Of a stretch of DNA of 10,346 nucleotides, positions 1-7,518 are shown in pieces. Position numbers and translations under genes: made by a program. Position 1 is the stretch's first letter, and each line of letters opens with the position of its first letter. The DNA is from an uncultured Eubacteriales bacterium (GTDB lineage Bacteria > Bacillota > Clostridia > Oscillospirales > Acutalibacteraceae): NCBI GenBank assembly GCA_934643185.1, contig CAKUBN010000073.1, positions 1 to 10,346 on the forward strand, given 5' to 3'. Below the pieces are notes generated by a model, which made no database searches, was not told the DNA's origin, and was given only the letters and a program-made list of their open reading frames with translations.

Positions 1-7
1 GCCGCAA

Positions 8-475
8 ATGGCGCTTAGAAATATTGTGAAAAAGGGCGACGACGTGCTGACCAAAATGTGCCGCCCGGTCGAAAAATTCGACGAGAAGCTTTGTACGCTG
101 CTTGACGATATGTACGAGACGATGGAGGACGCAAACGGCGTCGGCCTTGCTGCACCGCAGGTCGGTTTGCTGCGCCGCATCGTCGTTATCGATGTCGGTG
201 AGGGCCGCATTGAGCTTATCAACCCGGAAATCATCAAAACCTCCGGCGAGCAGGACGGCGCAGAGGGCTGCCTCTCGTTCCCGGGTGAGTTTGGCATGGT
301 CAAGCGCCCGATGAACGTCACCGTCCGCGCACAGGACAGAAACGGCAAAACGTTTGAAATCAGCGGCACAGAGCTGCTGGCCCGCGCGTTCTGCCATGAA
401 ATTGATCACCTGAACGGCGTATGCTTTGTCACGCGCGCCAGCCGCATGCTGGAGCCGGACGAGTTGGAAAGCTAA
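8..475 (+). CDS. def: Peptide deformylase
   Basis: A 155-residue peptide deformylase, the cytosolic metalloenzyme that removes the formyl group from the N-terminal methionine of nascent proteins. All three family motifs are visible: GVGLAAPQ (44-51, with Gln51), EGCLS (86-90, metal ligand Cys88) and HEIDH (130-134, ligands His130 and His134, catalytic Glu131). Length fits the short clostridial-type deformylases (about 150 residues). The ATG start gives the MALRNI opening usual for this group, but only 7 nt of upstream sequence are in the window, so its ribosome binding site cannot be judged. It is followed after 31 nt by fmt, the enzyme that puts the formyl group on; def-fmt pairing is a widespread operon arrangement. 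The last ten residues or so (MLEPDELES) are a short variable tail. No odd feature is seen. Confidence 0.97.
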   Translation: MALRNIVKKGDDVLTKMCRPVEKFDEKLCTLLDDMYETMEDANGVGLAAPQVGLLRRIVVIDVGEGRIELINPEIIKTSGEQDGAEGCLSFPGEFGMVKRPMNVTVRAQDRNGKTFEISGTELLARAFCHEIDHLNGVCFVTRASRMLEPDELES

Positions 476-493
476 GACAGAATTTAGAGAAAA

Positions 494-499
494 AGGAGG
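494..499 (+). promoter_or_regulatory. Ribosome binding site of fmt
   Basis: AGGAGG with a 7-nt spacer to the ATG at 507. It decides against the longer in-frame start at 426, which lies inside def and would add residues unrelated to formyltransferases. Confidence 0.85.
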
Positions 500-506
500 A
501 ATTTCC

Positions 507-1424
507 ATGCGCATCGTATTCATGGGCACACCGGATTTTGCCGTACCGAGCCTCAACGCGCTTCTGGAGCGCGGCCATGAGATTTTGGCGGTCTATACCC
601 AGCCGGATAAGCCGAAGGGCAGGGGGCACAAGCTGCTGCCGCCGCCCGTAAAAGAAACGGCAATGGCACACAACATTGAAGTGCGTCAGCCGACGACATT
701 TAAAAATAATGAAGACGAAATAGCGTATTTGAAGGCGCTTGCGCCGGAGCTCATCGTTGTTGCGGCGTATGGAAAAATTCTGCCGCCGCGTGTGCTGAAC
801 ATCCCGCCGCGCGGGTGCATCAACGTGCACGGCTCTTTGCTGCCGAAGTACCGCGGCGCTGCGCCGATCCAGTGGGCGGTGCTGAACGGCGATAAAATCA
901 CCGGTGTGACCATCATGCAGATGGCAGATGGTATAGACACCGGCGACATGCTGGCGAAAGCGGAAACGCCTATCGGTGAAGACGAGACTGCAGGCGAGCT
1001 TTTCGACCGCCTGATGGTGCTCGGTGCTGAGCTGCTCGTCGATACCATTGATAAGCTCGACACCATCACCCCGCAGCCGCAGAACGATGCGGAAGCGACC
1101 CACGCGCCGATGATCCGTAAGGAGATGGGCGCGATCGATTGGACGCAGCCCGCCGAACGCGTACACGACCTTGTGCGCGGCTTGAACCCGTGGCCGTCCG
1201 CGTTCTTCACGCTCGAAGGCAAGCGCATGAAGCTGCACAAGACGAAAGTTGTTGCCGGTAAAGGCGAGCCGGGCGAAGTTGCGGTCATTGACGGCGAAAT
1301 GGCTGTTTACTGCGGCGAAAATGCCGTGCAGCTCATCGAGATCCAGCCGGAAAACGGCAAGCGCATGCGCGGCAGCGATTACCTGCGCGGCCACGCGATA
1401 GAAGCAAAGGCGAAGGTTCAGTAA
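507..1424 (+). CDS. fmt: Methionyl-tRNA formyltransferase
   Basis: A 305-residue enzyme that transfers a formyl group from 10-formyl-tetrahydrofolate to Met-tRNA(fMet), making the initiator for bacterial translation in the cytosol. The N-terminal Rossmann-like formyltransferase domain starts with MGTPDFAVPSL (6-16). The catalytic set is present: Asn106 and His108 in INVHG, the SLLPKYRGAAPIQ block (110-122) and Asp144 in GIDTGD, matching Asn108, His110 and Asp146 of the E. coli enzyme. The C-terminal OB-like tRNA-binding domain covers about 206-305 (DWTQPAERVHDLVRGLNPWP near 211-230). A longer in-frame reading back to 426 exists but overlaps def. The start at 507 is chosen because AGGAGG lies 7 nt upstream and the protein then begins exactly at the first beta strand. 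Its stop is followed one base later by the rsmB start. Confidence 0.97.
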   Translation: MRIVFMGTPDFAVPSLNALLERGHEILAVYTQPDKPKGRGHKLLPPPVKETAMAHNIEVRQPTTFKNNEDEIAYLKALAPELIVVAAYGKILPPRVLNIPPRGCINVHGSLLPKYRGAAPIQWAVLNGDKITGVTIMQMADGIDTGDMLAKAETPIGEDETAGELFDRLMVLGAELLVDTIDKLDTITPQPQNDAEATHAPMIRKEMGAIDWTQPAERVHDLVRGLNPWPSAFFTLEGKRMKLHKTKVVAGKGEPGEVAVIDGEMAVYCGENAVQLIEIQPENGKRMRGSDYLRGHAIEAKAKVQ

Positions 1425-1425
1425 T

Positions 1426-2760
1426 ATGGCGACTTCTTCCCGAAAAACGGCGCTTACGGCGCTTTCCGAGGTGACGGAAAACGAGGGCTACTCGAACATC
1501 GTCATCGATAAGGCCATTCGCGCGGCGGAACTTTCTCCACGCGACGCGGCACTGGCCTCCACTATTTTCTATGGCGTTTTGGAAAAGCGTCTGACGCTCG
1601 ATTTTTACATTCGCAAATTTCTCGCAAAGCCGAAGCAGAAGCTGGACGGCACGGTGCTCAACATCCTGCGTATTGCCGTATACCAAATGGTGTACCTTGA
1701 CCGCGTGCCGGATTCCGCCGCCGTGAACGAGGCCGTTTTGTGCGCGGCAGAGTACCGGCGCGGGCAGTATAAGAACTTCGTGAACGGCGTGCTGCGCAGC
1801 TTTGCGCGCGGCTGGCATGAGGTGAAAATTCCCGAAGACGACCTCAGCGTGCGCTATAATATCCCGCAGCCGATCATCGAGAGTTTTAAAAAGGATTACG
1901 GCGAAGACGTGTGCATAGACTTATTAAAGGCCATGTCCGAGCGCGCGGAAACGTATATCCGTGTGAATCCGCTAAAGACCACGGCGGACGATCTTATAAA
2001 GTCGCTGCCGGAAAACACCGCTGAGAAAGCGATGCTGGAAAACGCCATTTGCGTGCACGGCACGGGCGACGTTACCGGTTTGCCGGGCTTTGCGGAAGGC
2101 AAATTCCATGTGCAGGATCTTTCTTCGCAGCTTTTGTGTGCGTTTGTTTCACCGCAACCCGGAGAGCGGCTTGCGGATGTCTGTGCAGCGCCGGGCGGCA
2201 AGAGCTTCACGCTTGCGGAATACATGGAAAATACAGGCGTGCTCGATGCGTTCGATTTATACAAAGGCCGCGTGAACCTCATCAAAAAAGGTGCGGAGAG
2301 ATTAGGCTTGAGCATCATTCACGCCGCCGTGCGCGATGCCGCGACCGGTGTGTGTGAAAAGCAGTACAACCGCGTGCTGTGCGATGTGCCGTGCTCCGGA
2401 CTCGGGGTTATTCGACGCAAGCCGGAAATCCGCTACAAAAAGCAGGAGAGCTTTAAAGAGCTGCCTGCGTTGCAGCTCAAGATTTTGGAGCATTCCGCAC
2501 AACTTGTACGTCCGGGCGGTATACTGTTTTATTCCACGTGCACATTGCGCAATGCGGAAAACGGCGCGGTGGTGACCGAATTTTTAAAGTGCCATCCGGA
2601 ATTTGAACCGTATGATCTGCCCGAAGCGGAGGGCAGATCCCACACGGTGAACGAACCGAAATTCATGCGCACCATGATGCCCATGGACCACGGCGGAGAC
2701 GGCTTTTTCGCCGCCGCCATGCGCAGAAAAACAGAAATAGGGAAGGAGACGAAGCGTTGA
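1426..2760 (+). CDS. rsmB: 16S rRNA (cytosine-967-C5)-methyltransferase RsmB
   Basis: A 444-residue SAM-dependent RNA m5C methyltransferase of the NOL1/NOP2/Sun family, expected to modify C967 (E. coli numbering) of 16S rRNA. Residues 1 to about 130 form a NusB-like helical RNA-binding domain (ILRIAVYQMVYLDRVP at 80-95, NEAV, KNFVNGVLR at 116-124), which separates RsmB from RsmF. The catalytic domain shows SAM motif I DVCAAPGGKS (251-260), motif IV DVPCSGLG (320-327, product-release Cys323) and motif VI STCT (370-373, nucleophile Cys372). It ends with HGGDGFFAAAMRR (422-434), usual for the family. The ATG is one base after the fmt stop, with a modest GAAGG (1412-1416) about 9 nt upstream. The stop overlaps the rlmN start by 4 nt. 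Length is normal. Confidence 0.96.
   Translation: MATSSRKTALTALSEVTENEGYSNIVIDKAIRAAELSPRDAALASTIFYGVLEKRLTLDFYIRKFLAKPKQKLDGTVLNILRIAVYQMVYLDRVPDSAAVNEAVLCAAEYRRGQYKNFVNGVLRSFARGWHEVKIPEDDLSVRYNIPQPIIESFKKDYGEDVCIDLLKAMSERAETYIRVNPLKTTADDLIKSLPENTAEKAMLENAICVHGTGDVTGLPGFAEGKFHVQDLSSQLLCAFVSPQPGERLADVCAAPGGKSFTLAEYMENTGVLDAFDLYKGRVNLIKKGAERLGLSIIHAAVRDAATGVCEKQYNRVLCDVPCSGLGVIRRKPEIRYKKQESFKELPALQLKILEHSAQLVRPGGILFYSTCTLRNAENGAVVTEFLKCHPEFEPYDLPEAEGRSHTVNEPKFMRTMMPMDHGGDGFFAAAMRRKTEIGKETKR
2743..2748 (+). promoter_or_regulatory. Ribosome binding site deciding the TTG start of rlmN
   Basis: AAGGAG inside the last codons of rsmB, 8 nt before TTG at 2757. The spacing is ideal for the TTG and poor for the later ATG at 2775, so the rare start codon is preferred; the TTGA overlap suggests translational coupling with rsmB. 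Confidence 0.75.
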
Positions 2761-3794
2761 CCGATATAAAATCCATGCTGCTTTCGGAGCTGCAGGAGGA
2801 CTTTGCCTTGCGCGGCTTGCAAAAATTCCGCGCAGCGCAGGTATACCGCTGGCTGCATCAGCGCGGCGCGACCTCGTTTGACGAGATGACGGACCTTTCC
2901 AAAGACCTGCGCGTTGCTTTAAAAGAAAGCTTTGAAATACGAAATACGGAGATCGCCATTCGGCGTGTTTCCAAAATAGACGGCACCAAAAAGTATCTTT
3001 TCCGCTTGAACGACGGGGAGATGATTGAATCCGTCCTCATGAAATATAAACACGGCTACTCCATTTGCATTTCCACACAGGTGGGCTGCAAAATGGGCTG
3101 CACGTTCTGTGCCACGGGCAAAAGCGGCTTTTCGCGCGATCTTTTGCCGAGTGAGATGATTTCGGAAATCCAAACGGCGCAGAAGGACATCGGCGAGCGC
3201 ATCTCGAATGTCGTTTTGATGGGCATGGGCGAGCCGCTCGACAATTATAAGAATGTTTTAAGATTTTTGGAGCTTGTTTCGTCAGAAAACGGGCTTAATA
3301 TAGGTATGCGGCATATTTCGCTTTCAACTTGCGGGCTTGTCGAAAAAATTTACGACCTTGCCGACCGCAAGTTGCAGCTGACGCTTTCCGTTTCGCTGCA
3401 TGCGCCGAACGACGAGATCAGAAGCCGCACCATGCCGGTCAACCGCAAGTGGAACGTGGAGCAGCTCTTAAAAGCCTGCCGCTATTATTCCGACGTAACG
3501 GGCCGTCGCATCTCCTTTGAATACGCTATGATCAGCGGTGTGAACGACAGCGATGCCTGCGCAAACGAGCTTGCATCCCGCCTGCGTGGCATCATCGCCC
3601 ACGTGAACCTCATTCCGGTAAATGATGTCACCGGCACGGGCTACCGCAAAAGCGGGGAGGAGAGACTCAGAAAATTCACGGCGATCCTCGAAAAACGAGG
3701 CATCACCGCTACCGTCCGGCGCACGCTCGGATCGGATATAGAAGCGTCCTGCGGACAGCTCCGTCGACGCAATGAACAGGGAGGTACAGTCTAA
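2757..3794 (+). CDS. rlmN: Dual-specificity 23S rRNA/tRNA adenine-C2 methyltransferase RlmN
   Basis: A 345-residue radical-SAM enzyme that makes 2-methyladenosine at A2503 of 23S rRNA and at A37 of certain tRNAs. The CX3CX2C cluster binding the 4Fe-4S centre is Cys111, Cys115 and Cys118 (GCKMGCTFCATG). GMGEP is at 156-160. Cys332 in SCGQL is the methyl-carrying cysteine and Cys104 its partner, equivalent to E. coli Cys355 and Cys118; Glu91 matches E. coli Glu105. The TTG start overlaps the rsmB stop in the string TTGA and has AAGGAG (2743-2748) 8 nt upstream. The first ATG (2775) would lose six residues of the helical N-domain and has no equally good site. No Cfr-type signature was searched for beyond this, but gene order and length point to housekeeping RlmN. 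Confidence 0.96.
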   Translation: MTDIKSMLLSELQEDFALRGLQKFRAAQVYRWLHQRGATSFDEMTDLSKDLRVALKESFEIRNTEIAIRRVSKIDGTKKYLFRLNDGEMIESVLMKYKHGYSICISTQVGCKMGCTFCATGKSGFSRDLLPSEMISEIQTAQKDIGERISNVVLMGMGEPLDNYKNVLRFLELVSSENGLNIGMRHISLSTCGLVEKIYDLADRKLQLTLSVSLHAPNDEIRSRTMPVNRKWNVEQLLKACRYYSDVTGRRISFEYAMISGVNDSDACANELASRLRGIIAHVNLIPVNDVTGTGYRKSGEERLRKFTAILEKRGITATVRRTLGSDIEASCGQLRRRNEQGGTV

Positions 3795-4525
3795 TGTACG
3801 CGGTATGCAAAACGGATATCGGACAGGTGCGCAGCTCTAACCAGGACATCTGCCGCTGTGGCACTTTTTCGGACGGCAGCGCGTGGACCGTGGTTTGCGA
3901 CGGCATGGGCGGCGTAAACGGCGGCAACATTGCAAGCAGTGTTGCCTGCGACGCCATCTGCAAAGCGATCACGGAAAACTACAGGCCGAATATGGAAGAA
4001 GACGCAGTGCGCGACATAATGCTGCATGCAATCAATGACGCGAACGCGGCGGTGCTGCACCGCGCGCAGGAAGACCCGGCCTTAAACGGTATGGGCACCA
4101 CGGTTGTCGTCAGCATTGCGGCGGGCGGCGTGCTGCACATTGCCCACGCAGGCGACAGCCGCTGCTACTTAAAGACGGCGCTCGGCGTAAAACAGGTTAC
4201 GACCGACCATTCCTTTGTGCAGCAGCTTGTGGAAAGCGGCGCCATCACGGAGGACGAGGCGCGCGTGCACCCGCAGCGCAACCTCATCACGCGCGTTGTG
4301 GGCGTGCACCCCGAGGTGGAGTGCGATTACGGCTGCTATAAATTCGAGCCCGGCGATCTGGCGCTTTCCTGCACAGACGGCCTGAGCAATTACTTAGAGC
4401 GCGACACGCTGCTGCTTTTCATCAGCAACTATCAGGGAGAAGAGCTCGCCGATGAACTGATCCGCTACGCAAACAGCAAGGGCGGCAGCGATAATGTGAC
4501 CGTCGCGGTGATCGAAAACCGCTGA
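3794..4525 (+). CDS. prpC: PP2C-family Ser/Thr protein phosphatase (PrpC/Stp)
   Basis: A 243-residue Mn/Mg-dependent protein phosphatase of the bacterial PP2C (PPM) family, expected to dephosphorylate the kinase encoded next and its targets. Visible motifs in order: RSSNQD (13-18), CDGMGG (35-40, metal Asp36), GMGTT (99-103), AHAGDSR (117-123, Asp121), a flap segment at about 142-160, NLITRVVG (163-170), SCTDGLSNYL (192-201, metal Asp195) and GGSDNVTV (230-237, metal Asp233). Length equals that of B. subtilis PrpC-type enzymes and there is no membrane segment. The ATG shares one base with the rlmN TAA stop, with GGGAGG (3779-3784) 9 nt upstream. The stop is 16 nt before prkC. The pair prpC-prkC is the standard Bacillota arrangement, so it is expected to act as the opposing partner of PrkC. 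Confidence 0.96.
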   Translation: MYAVCKTDIGQVRSSNQDICRCGTFSDGSAWTVVCDGMGGVNGGNIASSVACDAICKAITENYRPNMEEDAVRDIMLHAINDANAAVLHRAQEDPALNGMGTTVVVSIAAGGVLHIAHAGDSRCYLKTALGVKQVTTDHSFVQQLVESGAITEDEARVHPQRNLITRVVGVHPEVECDYGCYKFEPGDLALSCTDGLSNYLERDTLLLFISNYQGEELADELIRYANSKGGSDNVTVAVIENR

Positions 4526-4541
4526 GAAAGGATGAAAAAGA

Positions 4542-6614
4542 ATGGATAAATATATAGGCAAGCGTTTGGACGGCCGATACGAGATCCACGAGCTTCTCGG
4601 CGTAGGCGGCATGGCATACGTGTATAAGGCGTATGACAACATTGAAAAGCGCTGGGTCGCCATTAAAATTTTGAAGGAAGAGCTTGCGGGCAACAGCGAT
4701 TTCCTGCGCCGTTTCCGCAATGAATCGAAAGCCATTGCGGTGCTTTCGCACCCGAATATCGTCAAGGTCTATGACGTCAGCTTCGGCGACCGCATCCAGT
4801 ATATCGTCATGGAGTACATTGACGGCATCACCTTGAAGCAGTACATTGAGCAGCAGGGCGAGATCAAATGGAGAGAGGCGCTGTACTTTACGGTGCAGAT
4901 CCTCCGCGCTTTGCAGCACGCCCACGAAAAGGGCATCATTCACAGAGACATCAAGCCGCAGAACATCATGCTGCTGGAAGACGGCACCATTAAGGTGACG
5001 GATTTCGGTATCGCACGCTTCTCGCAGGCAGAAACGCAGACCATGACCGACAAGGCCATCGGCTCTGTGCACTATATCGCGCCGGAGCAGGCGCGCGGCG
5101 GCTATATCAATGATAAGGCCGATATTTATTCCGTCGGCGTCATGCTGTACGAGATGCTCACCGGTCAGCTGCCGTTTGTCGCGGATAACGCGGTCTCCGT
5201 CGCCATCATGCAGATGCAGGCAGAGCCCACGCCGCCCTCACGCATCAACCCGTCCATTCCGAAGGGCCTTGAGGAGATCACCATGCACGCCATGGAGAAA
5301 AACCCGGCGCAGCGCTTCCCCTCGGCTGCGGATATGCTGGAGGACGTGGAGCGCTTCCGCCGCAACCCGGAGATCGTGTTCCACTACGGCGAGCAGGTGG
5401 ACCGCGCCTATGCGGGCACCTCTGCGGATATTTACGGCGACGTGCAGCAGAACGCAGCGCCGCAGAAGTATAACGATAACTACGAGTACGAAGAAGAATA
5501 TGTGCGCTCCAAAAACGGCGCGCGCGCTTCCAATATCATCAAGGGCATCGTGGCGGCGGTCATCGTTGTGGCCCTTGTGGTCGGCGGCATTTTCGGCTGG
5601 CGCTATTTCCAGAAGCTGACGGCTTCCACGAACACGACCTCCGATGAGATCGTCCTGCCGAACTTTGTCGGCATGATCTATGACACCGACATTAAGGATA
5701 ATTCGGACTACGCCGACCTTGAGTTTGAGATCACCTACGGCAATGTGCCCAGCAAGCAGCCGGGCGAGGTGCTGCGCCAGACCCCGGCGGCCGGCATGAC
5801 CGTGAAAAAGGGCAAGACCGTTTCCCTCACCGTCAACGGCGAGGCCGAGCAGGTCGTTGTGGAGGACGTGAAGGGCTATAAGCAGCAGGATGCGTATGAC
5901 ACGCTGAAGGCACTGAAGCTTTCGCCGAAGATTCAGGCGGTCGCCGATGACGACACCGCAGTCGGCTATGTCGTCAAGACTGACCCGGCGGCAGGCTCCA
6001 CCGTTTCCACCGGCACCACGGTCACGATCTACGTCAGCTCCGGCCCGTCTACGGAAAGCGCCGTGATCCCGAACATCGTCGGTTACCAGTACAGCACCGC
6101 AAAGGAAGAGCTGGAAAATGCAGGTTTTGTGGTCACGGTGGAATACGACGACGAGAGCGACAAGGACGAAAACACCGTGCTTTCCGTTTCCCCGAACGAG
6201 GGCGAAAAGGCGAAGAAGGGCTCGGTCGTCACTGTAACGGTCAGCTCCGGTAAGGGCGCACAGAAAGATGTCTATTATGACATCCCGCTGCCCGGCGGCG
6301 TATCGGACGATCTCACAATGAAGATCTACGTGGACGGCACGCTCATCGAGACGCGCACGGTGAACCCTTCGGCTTCGCCGTACTCCAACATGACGTTCAC
6401 GGGCAAGGGACGCTCGAACCTCGTCATCACGCTGAACGATCAGCAGTATATCACGGCGGAGATCGATTACACCACGCAGAGCATCAACGTGACCTCGCAG
6501 CAATCGTACGCAACGCCGGAGCCGGAACCGACCCCGACGCCGGACAGCAGCAGTGACGGCGACGGCGTTGACCTGGGCGGCTCCGATGGCGCGATCACGG
6601 CGCACGAAGGCTGA
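4542..6614 (+). CDS. prkC: PASTA-domain Ser/Thr protein kinase (PrkC/Stk type)
   Basis: A 690-residue membrane kinase. The cytoplasmic Hanks-type domain (about 13-275) has the G-loop GVGGMA (20-25), Lys42 in VAIK, Glu61 of helix C, HRDIKPQN (134-141, catalytic Asp136), DFG (154-156), an activation loop rich in threonine (Thr165, 167, 169) and APE (180-182), so it should be active. A charged Tyr/Glu/Asp juxtamembrane stretch (about 285-330) leads to one membrane helix (about 332-353). Outside the cell are three PASTA repeats (about 368-434, 436-501 and 506-570), the modules that bind peptidoglycan fragments in this family. After these comes a beta-rich domain (about 575-655), perhaps Ig-like as in S. 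aureus PknB, and a Pro/Glu/Thr then Ser/Asp/Gly-rich tail (658-690). Known family roles are cell-wall sensing, growth control and spore germination. Ribosome site GAAAGGA (4525-4531) overlaps the prpC stop. Confidence 0.96.
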   Translation: MDKYIGKRLDGRYEIHELLGVGGMAYVYKAYDNIEKRWVAIKILKEELAGNSDFLRRFRNESKAIAVLSHPNIVKVYDVSFGDRIQYIVMEYIDGITLKQYIEQQGEIKWREALYFTVQILRALQHAHEKGIIHRDIKPQNIMLLEDGTIKVTDFGIARFSQAETQTMTDKAIGSVHYIAPEQARGGYINDKADIYSVGVMLYEMLTGQLPFVADNAVSVAIMQMQAEPTPPSRINPSIPKGLEEITMHAMEKNPAQRFPSAADMLEDVERFRRNPEIVFHYGEQVDRAYAGTSADIYGDVQQNAAPQKYNDNYEYEEEYVRSKNGARASNIIKGIVAAVIVVALVVGGIFGWRYFQKLTASTNTTSDEIVLPNFVGMIYDTDIKDNSDYADLEFEITYGNVPSKQPGEVLRQTPAAGMTVKKGKTVSLTVNGEAEQVVVEDVKGYKQQDAYDTLKALKLSPKIQAVADDDTAVGYVVKTDPAAGSTVSTGTTVTIYVSSGPSTESAVIPNIVGYQYSTAKEELENAGFVVTVEYDDESDKDENTVLSVSPNEGEKAKKGSVVTVTVSSGKGAQKDVYYDIPLPGGVSDDLTMKIYVDGTLIETRTVNPSASPYSNMTFTGKGRSNLVITLNDQQYITAEIDYTTQSINVTSQQSYATPEPEPTPTPDSSSDGDGVDLGGSDGAITAHEG

Positions 6615-6615
6615 T

Positions 6616-7518
6616 ATGGGCGAAATGAAAGAAGGGCTGGTCATCAAGGGCATCGGCGGGTTCTACTATGTACAGTGCGGCGACGTGCTGCACGCCTGCC
6701 GCGCAAGAGGCAAGTTCCGCAAGGATAAAATTTCGCCGTATGCCGGCGACCGCGTGCGCATTGAAGTGGACGCGAACGACGAAGGCTATGTGCAGGAGAT
6801 TTTGCCGCGCAAAAACTTTCTTGTGCGCCCGCCGCTTGCAAACCTCGATAAGCTGTTTGTTGTGTCTTCCGTCTGCGACCCACAGCCCAGCACCCTCATC
6901 ATCGATAAAACCATCGCCGCGGCGGAGCTAAAGGGCATCGAGCCTGTGCTCGTGTTCACAAAGACCGACCTAAGCGATACGACGGAGCTGAAAGACATTT
7001 ACGGCAGCATCGGCATTCGGTGCTACTTCGTCTCGGCGGCGGACGGCGTGGGCGTGGATGACCTGCGCCCGGAGCTTACGGGCTGCATCTCCGCATTTAC
7101 GGGTAACTCCGGCGTGGGCAAATCCACGCTTTTGAACCTGCTTGTGCCGGAGCTGGAGCTTGCAACGGGTGAGACCAGCAAAAAGCTCGGCCGCGGCCGC
7201 CACACCACGCGTCACGTGGAGCTGTACCCCGTGGAGGGCGGCTATGTGGCCGATACGCCCGGCTTTTCCACCATGGATATCGAGCGTTACGAGTTGTTCC
7301 GCAAGGAAGAGCTGCCGGAGGGATTCAGGGAGTTTGCGCCGTACCTCGGCGAATGCAGATTTACCTCCTGCTCGCATACCTGCGAAAAAGGCTGCGCGGT
7401 ATTGAAGGCTGTGGAAGAGGGAAAAATTTCCCGCTCCCGCATAGACAGTTACATTGCAATGTATAACGAAGTGAAGGACATAAAGGAATGGCAGTTATCA
7501 AAGACAAAAAATGTATGA
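6616..7518 (+). CDS. rsgA: Small ribosomal subunit biogenesis GTPase RsgA
   Basis: A 300-residue circularly permuted GTPase that acts late in 30S subunit assembly in the cytosol. Domains in order: N-terminal OB fold (about 8-70, starting GLVIKGIGGFYYV), then the GTPase with permuted motif order, G4 TKTD (115-118), G5 SA (140-141), G1 GNSGVGKST (163-171), switch I region with RHTTRH (195-200), G3 DTPG (213-216), then a zinc domain with Cys247, Cys252, His254 and Cys260 in the CX4CXHX5C pattern. ATG is one base after the prkC stop, with weak GAAGG (6606-6610) 5 nt upstream; a second in-frame ATG at 6625 (three residues later) is possible. In B. subtilis the orthologue (CpgA) is a reported PrkC substrate, so the neighbourhood may be functional as well as positional. 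It overlaps thiN by 31 nt. Confidence 0.95.
   Translation: MGEMKEGLVIKGIGGFYYVQCGDVLHACRARGKFRKDKISPYAGDRVRIEVDANDEGYVQEILPRKNFLVRPPLANLDKLFVVSSVCDPQPSTLIIDKTIAAAELKGIEPVLVFTKTDLSDTTELKDIYGSIGIRCYFVSAADGVGVDDLRPELTGCISAFTGNSGVGKSTLLNLLVPELELATGETSKKLGRGRHTTRHVELYPVEGGYVADTPGFSTMDIERYELFRKEELPEGFREFAPYLGECRFTSCSHTCEKGCAVLKAVEEGKISRSRIDSYIAMYNEVKDIKEWQLSKTKNV
7473..7478 (+). promoter_or_regulatory. Ribosome binding site deciding the thiN start
   Basis: GAAGGA located within rsgA, 9 nt before the ATG at 7488. The alternative ATG at 7515 is preceded only by an A-rich run, so the upstream start with the 31-nt gene overlap is preferred. Confidence 0.65.

Noticed and set aside
429..1394. A 321-codon minus-strand open frame opposite fmt
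   Set aside because: Shadow of fmt codon use; Arg- and His-rich translation, no motif and no ribosome site, while fmt has all catalytic residues.
5110..5619. A 169-codon + strand frame inside prkC
   Set aside because: Ser/Arg/Pro-rich frame-shifted reading of the kinase gene; no recognisable protein and no start signal.
5238..6653. A 471-codon open frame on the minus strand opposite prkC
   Set aside because: Produced by the GC-rich third positions of prkC; translation is rich in Arg, Val, His and Asp without domains, no ribosome site, and prkC itself is unmistakable.
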